This document shows, one piece after another, positions 1 through 5,623 of a stretch of 5,879 bases of DNA. Under the pieces are notes generated by a model. It had not been told where the DNA came from, did no database searches, and was given only the letters and a program-made list of their open reading frames with translations. The stretch lies in contig DXXQ01000243.1 in assembly GCA_019416265.1 (NCBI GenBank), positions 1 through 5,879 on the forward strand, given 5' to 3'. The translations under genes were made by a program, and so were the position numbers. This DNA comes from Clostridiales bacterium (GTDB lineage: Bacteria > Bacillota > Clostridia > Lachnospirales > Lachnospiraceae). The stretch's first letter is position 1. Each line of letters begins with the position of its first letter.

Positions 1-381
1 GCCTTTTTCCAGAAGGAATTAAGCAAATGTATCCGCTGTAATGCCTGCAAAAATGTCTGTCCGGCCTGCAGCTGCCGTAAATGTGTTTTTGACAGTGATA
101 AGTTTGACAGTTCCCAGAAGGCAAATGTGGACTCCTTTGAGGAAAAAATGTTCCATGTCATCCGTGCCTTCCATGTAGCGGGAAGATGTACAGACTGCGG
201 TGAGTGCAGCAGAGTATGTCCGCAGGGCATTCCGCTTCACCTTTTCAACCGTAAGTTTATTAAAGATATTAACGAGTTCTACGGCGAGTACCAGGCTGGA
301 GAGGATACAGATTCCAAAGGTCCTCTTACAAACTTTGACTTCGAAGATGTTGAGCCCGGTATAGTAGCAGAAAGGGGATAA
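1..381 (+). CDS. 4Fe-4S dicluster domain protein, C-terminal part (cut at left edge)
   Basis: Only the last 126 codons are in the window. The reading frame is open from base 1, so the start lies upstream. An internal GTG at 127 would cut off the first cluster motif and is not a credible start. Two ferredoxin-type motifs are visible, numbered from the window edge: C10-x2-C13-x2-C16-x3-C20-P, followed by extra cysteines C23, C25 and C28, and C63-x2-C66-x2-C69-x3-C73-P. Two [4Fe-4S] clusters are therefore expected. The stretch between and after the motifs (RAFHVAGRCTDCGEC, then PLHLFNRKF) resembles iron-sulfur subunits found with Hdr, Flx and formate dehydrogenase complexes. The exact family cannot be fixed without the N-terminus. 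It probably carries electrons between the following redox proteins and upstream partners. It ends 3 bp before the next gene, whose ribosome binding site lies inside its last codons. Confidence 0.85.
   Translation, partial: AFFQKELSKCIRCNACKNVCPACSCRKCVFDSDKFDSSQKANVDSFEEKMFHVIRAFHVAGRCTDCGECSRVCPQGIPLHLFNRKFIKDINEFYGEYQAGEDTDSKGPLTNFDFEDVEPGIVAERG
371..378 (+). promoter_or_regulatory. Ribosome binding site for the 343-aa Fe-S protein
   Basis: AAAGGGGA lies in the last codons of the upstream gene, 6 bases before the ATG at 385. It supports 385 over the ATG at 381, which overlaps the upstream stop codon and is in a different frame. Confidence 0.6.
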
Positions 382-384
382 TGT

Positions 385-1416
385 ATGTTAAAAATTAAAG
401 CAGAAAATCTGCCGGCATTATTCCGTAAAATTGCCGCAGAGCAGGAATTATATTTACCGGTGAAGGAAGCAGGTCAGGTGAACTTTGCAGCATGGAGCGA
501 AGATGCCGAAGTTTCCCTTGATACCTTAAAAACCGTAAAATCACCAAAAGATGCCTTTTTCCCACAGAGCGAAAATCTTTACAGCTGTGTGAAGGACGGC
601 AAAAAGATTTCTATTGAGCCGGGAGCTTTAAAAGAGCAGAATTTCGTGCTTTTCGGCATGAAGGCCTGCGATATCCAGGGCGTTAAGGTTCTCGACAATG
701 TATTCTTAAGCGAGCCTGTAGATACGTTCTACGCTGCAAGACGCGACCATGGCACAATTGTTGCCCTTGCCTGTCACGAGCCGGAAGAAAGCTGTTTCTG
801 CAAGGTTTTCGGTATTGACTGTGCGGATCCTGTGGCTGATGTTGCCACATGGATGATCGAAGGCGAGTTATACTGGAAAGCTCTTTCCGAAAAAGGAGAG
901 GCCCTTACAGAAGCTGTGAAAGATCTTCTCACAGATGCTGAGGAAGCAAAGGTGGAAGAGGAAAAACAGGCGATCCGCACAATCGTGGAAAAGCTTCCGT
1001 ACTCCAATCTTTCTTTAGAAGGATGGGGAGAGGAAGACTACATGGAAAGATTTAATTCTTCTGTGTGGGAAGAGCTTTATAAGCCATGTCTGGCATGCGG
1101 AACCTGTACCTTTGTATGCCCCACCTGTCAGTGCTATGACATTAAAGATTATGATACCGGACACGGCGTACAGCGTTACCGCTGCTGGGATTCCTGTATG
1201 TACTCCGATTTTACCATGATGGCGCACGGAAATAACCGTACCAGCCAGATGCAGCGTTTCCGCCAGAGATTTATGCACAAGCTTGTTTACTACCCTGTAA
1301 ACAATAACGGCATGTTCTCCTGTGTGGGCTGCGGCCGCTGTGTGGAAAAATGTCCATCTGCCTTAAATATTGTAAAAGTGATCAAAGCATTCGAAAAACA
1401 GGGAGGTGAAAACTGA
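385..1416 (+). CDS. 4Fe-4S dicluster electron-transfer protein, AsrA / sulfhydrogenase-beta (HydB) / FlxB-like
   Basis: This 343-aa soluble protein has an N-terminal domain of about 220 residues and two ferredoxin motifs near the C-terminus: C235-x2-C238-x2-C241-x3-C245-P (followed by C248 and C250) and C313-x2-C316-x2-C319-x3-C323-P. The N-terminal half contains GMKACDIQ and a cysteine cluster, C130-HEPEES-C137-F-C139, then FGIDC ending at C146; similar sequence is typical of the anaerobic sulfite reductase subunit A / sulfhydrogenase beta family. Members of that family pass electrons between an FAD/NAD(P) partner and a catalytic subunit. The next gene encodes just such a partner, overlapping by one base in TGATG, which suggests translational coupling. 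No siroheme sulfite reductase subunit (AsrC) or hydrogenase subunit follows; fumarate-reductase-like genes do. The family assignment is from motif recognition, and the electron acceptor is inferred from context. Confidence 0.85.
   Translation: MLKIKAENLPALFRKIAAEQELYLPVKEAGQVNFAAWSEDAEVSLDTLKTVKSPKDAFFPQSENLYSCVKDGKKISIEPGALKEQNFVLFGMKACDIQGVKVLDNVFLSEPVDTFYAARRDHGTIVALACHEPEESCFCKVFGIDCADPVADVATWMIEGELYWKALSEKGEALTEAVKDLLTDAEEAKVEEEKQAIRTIVEKLPYSNLSLEGWGEEDYMERFNSSVWEELYKPCLACGTCTFVCPTCQCYDIKDYDTGHGVQRYRCWDSCMYSDFTMMAHGNNRTSQMQRFRQRFMHKLVYYPVNNNGMFSCVGCGRCVEKCPSALNIVKVIKAFEKQGGEN
1402..1408 (+). promoter_or_regulatory. Ribosome binding site for the FAD/NAD(P) reductase
   Basis: GGAGGTG sits inside the last codons of the preceding gene, 7 bases before the ATG at 1416. 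Together with the TGATG stop-start overlap it fixes the start and implies coupled translation. Confidence 0.75.
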
Positions 1417-2300
1417 TGTGCGAACATAATCACGAACACGGACAGGACCATGAATGTACCTGTCATAAAGACTATAAATTAGACACTCTGATTCCCATGG
1501 TGGGTGTGATCACCGATATCAGAGAGGAGACACCGGATGTAAAAACCTTCCGTGTAAATGCTCCGGAGGGAGGCAAGCTGTTTGAACATATGCCCGGCCA
1601 GTGCGCCATGCTTTGTGCCCCCGGCGTAAGTGAAGGTATGTTTTCCATCACATCTTCACCTACAAATAAAGAATACCAGGAATTCAGTATAAAGAAATGC
1701 GGTATGCTTACCGATTATCTTCACAGCCTTGAGGTGGGAGATGAGATTACAGTCCGCGGTCCATACGGAAATCATTTCCCTGTGGAAGAGGAGTTAAAGG
1801 GAAAAAATCTCCTCTTTATCGCAGGCGGTATCGGTCTTGCCCCGCTTCGCTCTGTGATCAATTATGTACTGGATAATCGCGAAAACTACGGTACGGTAGA
1901 TATTCTCTACGGTTCCCGTTCCGCAGACGATCTGGTACAGTTAAAGGAAATCCAGGAAGTCTGGATGAAAGCAGAGGGCGTAAACGTATACCTTACCATC
2001 GACCGTGAGCAGGAGGGATGGGACGGCCATGTGGGCTTTGTTCCGTCTTACTTAAAGGAGATCGGCTTCGATACCGACAAGACAGCCCTTGTCTGCGGGC
2101 CGCCGATCATGATTAAATTTGTACTTGCAGGCTTAGAGGAGCTGGGCTTCTCCAGAGAGCAGGTATACACCACATTAGAGCTCAGAATGAAGTGTGGCGT
2201 AGGCAAATGCGGCCGCTGCAACATTGGCTCCAAATATGTATGTAAAGATGGTCCTGTATTCCGCTGCGACGAGATCGACGAATTACCGGCGGAGTATTAA
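1416..2300 (+). CDS. FAD/NAD(P)-binding reductase with [2Fe-2S] cluster, AsrB / HydG / FlxA / PyrK-like
   Basis: This 294-aa protein would oxidise or reduce NAD(P)H through FAD and pass electrons through a [2Fe-2S] cluster. The domains run as follows: a ferredoxin-reductase-type FAD barrel at about residues 25-125, with the flavin-loop sequence FSITSS at 76-81; a pyridine-nucleotide domain at about 130-245, with GGIGLAPLRS at 137-146 and the CGPP turn at 227-230; and a C-terminal cluster site C260-x4-C265-x2-C268-x7-C276, the pattern seen in PyrK- and AsrB-type proteins. The first 17 residues are rich in His and Cys, which is unusual (see findings). Its position directly after the AsrA/HydB-like gene matches the asrAB and sulfhydrogenase beta/gamma pairings. 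NADH versus NADPH preference cannot be read from the sequence. No membrane segment is visible, so it should act in the cytoplasm as the likely entry point for electrons. Confidence 0.9.
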   Translation: MCEHNHEHGQDHECTCHKDYKLDTLIPMVGVITDIREETPDVKTFRVNAPEGGKLFEHMPGQCAMLCAPGVSEGMFSITSSPTNKEYQEFSIKKCGMLTDYLHSLEVGDEITVRGPYGNHFPVEEELKGKNLLFIAGGIGLAPLRSVINYVLDNRENYGTVDILYGSRSADDLVQLKEIQEVWMKAEGVNVYLTIDREQEGWDGHVGFVPSYLKEIGFDTDKTALVCGPPIMIKFVLAGLEELGFSREQVYTTLELRMKCGVGKCGRCNIGSKYVCKDGPVFRCDEIDELPAEY

Positions 2301-2310
2301 TTTCAGTATT

Positions 2311-2317
2311 GAGAGGA
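2311..2317 (+). promoter_or_regulatory. Ribosome binding site for the Fe-S fumarate reductase subunit
   Basis: GAGAGGA lies in the 26-bp gap, 9 bases before the ATG at 2327. It favours that start over the in-frame ATG at 2336. Confidence 0.55.
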
Positions 2318-2326
2318 AAATAAACA

Positions 2327-3001
2327 ATGGAAAAAATGGTTAATGTATATTTTTTCGGTAAAAAATACAGCGTACCTGCAGAGCTCACCATTATGACAGC
2401 CATGGAATATGCCGGCTACACCCTGAAAAGAGGCTGTGGCTGCCGTCATGGCTTTTGTGGAGCCTGTGCCACAATTTACAGAATCAAGGGACAGAATGAG
2501 CTGAAGACATGTCTGGCCTGTCAGACACAGGTTCAGGAGGGAATGTACGTTGCAAGTATTCCGTTCTTCCCCACAGATAAGAGAACCTACGACATCAACG
2601 AGATCAAACCCAACCAGCAGATCATGATGGAGCTTTATCCGGAAATTTACAGCTGCATCGGCTGTAACGCATGTACAAAAGCGTGTACCCAGGACTTAAA
2701 TGTTATGCAGTACATTGCCTATGCACAGCGCGGCGAGTTCGAAAAATGTGCGGAAGAGTCCTTTGACTGTGTAGGCTGCGGCTGCTGCTCCGTAAGATGT
2801 CCGGCAGAGATTTCCCATCCTATGGTTGGTCTTCTTGCAAGACGTCTCACCGGTAAATACATCGCTCCGAAGTCTGAGCACCTTGAGAAACGTGTAGAGG
2901 AGATCAACAGCGGGGCATATGACGAGCTCATCGAGCAGATCATGCAGAAACCGATCACAGAGATGCAGGAACTTTACAATAACAGAGATATCGAGAAATA
3001 A
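2327..3001 (+). CDS. frdB: Succinate dehydrogenase/fumarate reductase iron-sulfur subunit (soluble type)
   Basis: This 224-aa electron-transfer subunit should feed the flavoprotein encoded next. A short N-terminal plant-ferredoxin-like domain carries C39-x4-C44-x2-C47-x14-C62 for a [2Fe-2S] cluster. The C-terminal helical ferredoxin domain carries C110-x2-C113-x2-C116-x3-C120 and C148-x2-C151-x2-C154-x3-C158-P. In quinone-linked SdhB/FrdB proteins the second motif usually lacks its second cysteine (Val207 in E. coli FrdB) and holds a [3Fe-4S] cluster. Here the cysteine is present (C151), so a [4Fe-4S] cluster is expected. Additional cysteines are C37, C65, C141 and C153. The protein is slightly shorter than typical FrdB (about 240 aa) and lacks the CCG domains of the methanogen thiol:fumarate reductase TfrB. 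Its stop codon shares a base with the ribosome binding site of the flavoprotein gene. Confidence 0.88.
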   Translation: MEKMVNVYFFGKKYSVPAELTIMTAMEYAGYTLKRGCGCRHGFCGACATIYRIKGQNELKTCLACQTQVQEGMYVASIPFFPTDKRTYDINEIKPNQQIMMELYPEIYSCIGCNACTKACTQDLNVMQYIAYAQRGEFEKCAEESFDCVGCGCCSVRCPAEISHPMVGLLARRLTGKYIAPKSEHLEKRVEEINSGAYDELIEQIMQKPITEMQELYNNRDIEK

Positions 3002-3006
3002 GGAGG
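3001..3006 (+). promoter_or_regulatory. Ribosome binding site for the fumarate reductase flavoprotein
   Basis: A perfect AGGAGG begins on the last base of the preceding TAA and lies 6 bases before the ATG at 3013. It fixes that start and keeps the roughly 90-residue N-terminal extension in the protein. Confidence 0.85.
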
Positions 3007-3012
3007 GCAATC

Positions 3013-4623
3013 ATGTATACACCATATCCAGAAAATATGATGGAATCTATCAAAAAGGTAGAGGCTACAAGAGCAGAACGTATGGCGACAGAGCCGGCGC
3101 GTCTTTCTGCAGAAGAAAAAGATGCACTCCTGAAAGAATTCCACCCAGATTATAACCCGGATGCTTTTGCTGAGATCAAGGTTGGACCGAACAAAGGAGA
3201 AAAAGCTCCTCTGGAGCTGGCACACCTTCTTCATTCCACAAGCCGCATCCAGAATGAAAATATTGACCTTTCCAAGGTAGACTACGACGTAGACGTACTT
3301 GTTATCGGCGGCGGCGGCGCAGGCTCCTCCTGTGCCATTGAAGCCCACAATGCAGGCGCCAATGTTATGATCGTGACAAAGCTCCGTATCGGAGATGCCA
3401 ACACCATGATGGCAGAAGGCGGTATTCAGGCAGCAGATAAAGAGAACGATTCTCCTGTACAGCATTACCTGGACTGCTTCGGCGGCGGACATTTCGCAGG
3501 AAGACCGGAACTGGTAAGACGTCTTGTAATGGAGGCTCCGGATGCCATTAAATGGCTTAACGAGCTCGGCGTTGAGTTTGATAAAGAAGAAGACGGAAAT
3601 ATGATCACCACACACGGCGGCGGTACTTCCAGAAAGAGAATGCATGCTGCAAAGGACTACTCCGGCGCTGAGATCATGCGTACCATCCGTGATGAGGTGA
3701 TTAACCGCGGGATTCCGGTTGTGGAATTTACTTCTGCAGTTGAGCTTATCAAAGATGAAAAGGGCCAGGTGGCAGGTGCTGTCCTCCAGAATATGGAAAC
3801 GGGAGATTACCTTGTTGCAAGAGCAAAAACTGTTGTAATTGCCACAGGCGGTGCGGGAAGAATGCATTATCAGGGCTTCCCTACCTCCAACCACTACGGA
3901 GCAACAGCCGACGGCCTTGTTCTCGGATACCGTGCAGGCGCACCTCTTCTTTATCAGGATTCCATTCAGTATCATCCAACAGGAGCTGTTTATCCGGCAC
4001 AGATTCTCGGGGCTCTTGTTACAGAAAAGGTTCGTTCCGTTGGAGCACAGCTTGTAAATGCGGAAGGTAAAGCATACATCCATCCGCTGGAAACCCGTGA
4101 CGTAAATGCTTCCGGCGTAATCCGTGAGTGCCGTGAGGGCAGAGGTGTAGAGGTTCCGGGAGGTCTTAAGGGCGTATGGCTTGATACACCGATGATTGAA
4201 ATTCTCGGTGGAGAGGGCACGATTGAAAAGAGAATTCCGGCCATGTTCCGTATGTACATGAACTACGGCATCGATATGAGAAAAGTGCCGATCCTCATTT
4301 ACCCTACTCTTCACTATCAGAACGGCGGTATTGAAATCAACGGCGAAGGCTTTACAAAAACAATTCCGAACCTTCTTGTTGCAGGCGAGGCAGTAGGAGG
4401 AATCCACGGAAGAAACCGTCTTATGGGTAACTCTCTTCTGGATATTATCGTATTTGGCCGTAACGCAGGTAAGGCTGCGGCTGCAAAGGCAAAAGAGACA
4501 GAGCTTGGCTCTATGAATCTTGACCATATTTACAAATATGCAGAAGAATTAAAGGCAGCAGATGCAGATGAGCATGATATTTCTCCAATGCTTTTACCAA
4601 ACTATGCCCGTCACGAAAGATAA
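3013..4623 (+). CDS. frdA: Fumarate reductase/succinate dehydrogenase-type flavoprotein (soluble, probably non-covalent FAD)
   Basis: This 536-aa catalytic subunit is predicted to reduce fumarate to succinate. The Rossmann motif VIGGGGAGSS at 97-106 binds FAD. The active-site set of the FrdA/SdhA family is present by motif: H321 (QYHPTG), R362 (TRD, the family's proton-transfer arginine), H434 (LHYQNGG) and R469 (GRNRLMGNS). The segment DANTMMAEGG (128-137) aligns with E. coli FrdA SHTVAAEGG and places N130 where the covalent-FAD histidine should be, so FAD is probably not covalently bound. An extension of about 90 residues precedes the Rossmann fold. The C-terminal helical domain is much shorter than in 570-600-aa membrane-linked homologues. 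L-aspartate oxidase is a possible confusion by length and missing His, but the adjacent frdB-like gene and the fumarase argue for fumarate reductase. Direction in vivo (reduction versus succinate oxidation) is inferred from the anaerobic context. Confidence 0.88.
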   Translation: MYTPYPENMMESIKKVEATRAERMATEPARLSAEEKDALLKEFHPDYNPDAFAEIKVGPNKGEKAPLELAHLLHSTSRIQNENIDLSKVDYDVDVLVIGGGGAGSSCAIEAHNAGANVMIVTKLRIGDANTMMAEGGIQAADKENDSPVQHYLDCFGGGHFAGRPELVRRLVMEAPDAIKWLNELGVEFDKEEDGNMITTHGGGTSRKRMHAAKDYSGAEIMRTIRDEVINRGIPVVEFTSAVELIKDEKGQVAGAVLQNMETGDYLVARAKTVVIATGGAGRMHYQGFPTSNHYGATADGLVLGYRAGAPLLYQDSIQYHPTGAVYPAQILGALVTEKVRSVGAQLVNAEGKAYIHPLETRDVNASGVIRECREGRGVEVPGGLKGVWLDTPMIEILGGEGTIEKRIPAMFRMYMNYGIDMRKVPILIYPTLHYQNGGIEINGEGFTKTIPNLLVAGEAVGGIHGRNRLMGNSLLDIIVFGRNAGKAAAAKAKETELGSMNLDHIYKYAEELKAADADEHDISPMLLPNYARHER

Positions 4624-4649
4624 TCGCTTGTAATCCATAAATAAAGGGA

Positions 4650-4704
4650 AAAGCAGTCTTGCCTGATCATTTCTTCCGGAATGGTTGACAGGTTGGGCTG
4701 CTTT
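4650..4704 (+). terminator. Long imperfect hairpin after frdA, possible terminator
   Basis: Bases 4650-4665 can pair with 4689-4704 as a 16-position stem with three G-U pairs and one U-U mismatch. Bases 4666-4671 can pair with 4680-4685 as an inner stem closing an 8-base loop. An A-rich run precedes the stem, but only a short U stretch (within the 3' arm, then GCUAU) follows it, so a classical intrinsic terminator is not certain. The 3' arm covers the -35 box of the next promoter. It could instead stabilise the mRNA 3' end. Confidence 0.4.
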
Positions 4705-4712
4705 GCTATAAT
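4685..4712 (+). promoter_or_regulatory. Consensus sigma-A promoter for the fumarase genes
   Basis: The -35 box is a perfect TTGACA (4685-4690) and the -10 box a perfect TATAAT (4707-4712), separated by 16 bp. TG at 4704-4705, followed by one base, gives an extended -10. Transcription should begin near 4719, about 60 bases before the fumarase alpha start codon. The location between frdA and the fumarase gene indicates that the fumarase genes can be expressed independently of the upstream cluster. Confidence 0.85.
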
Positions 4713-4723
4713 GAAAGAAATGA

Positions 4724-4743
4724 CAAAACAAGTCCTTGTTTTG
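4724..4743. promoter_or_regulatory. Perfect 20-bp palindrome, candidate operator
   Basis: CAAAACAAG (4724-4732) and CTTGTTTTG (4735-4743) are exact inverted repeats with a TC spacer. The site begins about 5 bases after the expected transcription start, a position where a bound dimeric repressor would block initiation or early elongation. The spacer is too short for a stable RNA hairpin unless the innermost pair opens to a 4-base loop. It does not match the Rex, CcpA or CodY consensus as I know them. The regulator is unknown. Confidence 0.5.
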
Positions 4744-4764
4744 ATCTGAATGAACAATACTCAC

Positions 4765-4770
4765 AGGAGG
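4765..4770 (+). promoter_or_regulatory. Ribosome binding site for fumarase alpha subunit
   Basis: AGGAGG lies 10 bases before the ATG at 4781, and no competing in-frame start lies nearby. Confidence 0.8.
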
Positions 4771-4780
4771 AGAGAAAGCA

Positions 4781-5623
4781 ATGCGTGAAATTGAAGTAAG
4801 CAGACTTACAGACGTAATCGAAAAGCTCTGTATCGAAGCAAACAATCATCTTCCGGAAGATGTAAAATGTGCGATCAAAAATTGCCGTGCGTGTGAAGAT
4901 GGAGAGATCGCCAAGGGCGTTCTCGACAACATTATCGAAAATTTTGAAATCGCTGATACCGAAAATGTACCGATCTGTCAGGACACAGGTATGGCATGTG
5001 TATTCCTGGAAATCGGACAGGAGGTTCATTTTACAGGCGGAGATTATACAGAGGCTATTAACGAAGGTGTCCGCAGGGGCTATGATAAAGGTTACTTACG
5101 CAAATCCGTAGTGAAAGATCCGGTCCGCCGCGGGAATACAGGAGATAATACTCCGGCTATGATCTACACAGAGATCGTTCCGGGAGATCAGGTTAAGATC
5201 ACAGTTGGTCCGAAAGGCTTCGGAAGTGAGAATATGAGCCAGATCCGCATGTTTAAGCCGTCTGCAGGTCTTCAGGGAATCAAGGATTTCATCCTGGAAG
5301 CAGTAGAAACAGCAGGTCCCAACCCCTGTCCTCCGATGGTAGTTGGCGTGGGTATCGGCGGTACCTTTGATAAATGTGCCCTTCTTGCAAAGAAAGCTCT
5401 GATGCGCCCTCTGGATTCTCAGAATCCGGATCCGTTCTACGCAGATCTTGAAAAAGAAATGCTGGAAAAAATCAATGAGCTGGGCATCGGACCACAGGGC
5501 TTTGGAGGCAAGACTACAGCCATCGGCCTGAACATCGAAACTCTGCCTACTCACATTGCCGGTATGCCATGTGCAGTGAATATCAACTGTCATGTAACCC
5601 GTCACAAAACGGAGGTGATCTAA
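4781..5623 (+). CDS. fumA: Fumarate hydratase alpha subunit, class I [4Fe-4S] (FumA/TtdA N-terminal family)
   Basis: This 280-aa protein is the usual length for the alpha subunit of two-subunit class I fumarases, which interconvert fumarate and L-malate using an oxygen-sensitive [4Fe-4S] cluster. Family signatures are clear: CQDTGMACVF with C66, NTGDNTPAMIYTEIVPGD, GPKGFGSENMS, GPNPCPPMVVGVGIGGTFDKC with C183, and GFGGKTTAIGLNIE near the C-terminus. Cluster ligands by family comparison are probably C66, C183 and C270 (in NINCH); the last is the least certain. The beta subunit follows immediately, with its ribosome binding site inside the last codons of this gene. L(+)-tartrate dehydratase belongs to the same family and cannot be excluded by motifs alone, but the neighbouring fumarate reductase favours fumarase. 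Expression is probably from the consensus promoter at 4685-4712 and may be controlled at the palindrome downstream of it. Confidence 0.93.
   Translation: MREIEVSRLTDVIEKLCIEANNHLPEDVKCAIKNCRACEDGEIAKGVLDNIIENFEIADTENVPICQDTGMACVFLEIGQEVHFTGGDYTEAINEGVRRGYDKGYLRKSVVKDPVRRGNTGDNTPAMIYTEIVPGDQVKITVGPKGFGSENMSQIRMFKPSAGLQGIKDFILEAVETAGPNPCPPMVVGVGIGGTFDKCALLAKKALMRPLDSQNPDPFYADLEKEMLEKINELGIGPQGFGGKTTAIGLNIETLPTHIAGMPCAVNINCHVTRHKTEVI
5611..5620 (+). promoter_or_regulatory. Ribosome binding site for fumarase beta subunit
   Basis: GGAGGTGATC is an uninterrupted complement to the 16S rRNA 3' end. It lies inside the final codons of the alpha gene, and the TAA at 5621-5623 directly abuts the ATG at 5624. 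This arrangement should keep the two subunits in balanced synthesis. Confidence 0.85.

Noticed and set aside
1416..2300. Dihydroorotate dehydrogenase electron-transfer subunit (PyrK)
   Set aside because: The domain layout is similar, but there is no pyrD or other pyrimidine gene nearby, and the AsrA/HydB-like partner upstream fits a different complex.
385..2300. A complete anaerobic sulfite reductase (asrABC) locus
   Set aside because: AsrA- and AsrB-like genes are present, but no siroheme-binding AsrC follows. The next genes are fumarate-reductase-like.
2974..4527. A 517-codon open frame on the minus strand opposite frdA
   Set aside because: It is fully antisense to a clearly functional gene, its translation shows no recognisable domain and has scattered Cys, His and Ser typical of an antisense shadow, and it lacks a convincing ribosome binding site.
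3013..4623. L-aspartate oxidase (NadB) as the identity of the flavoprotein
   Set aside because: Length and the missing FAD histidine would fit, but it follows an FrdB-type iron-sulfur subunit at ribosome-binding-site distance, has no nadA or nadC neighbour, carries a 90-residue extension, and sits beside fumarase.
4711..4749. A 12-codon open frame (MKEMTKQVLVLI) in the fumarase leader, a possible leader peptide
   Set aside because: Its ATG overlaps the -10 box and would not be in the transcript from that promoter. The second ATG at 4720 would be practically at the 5' end with no ribosome binding site.
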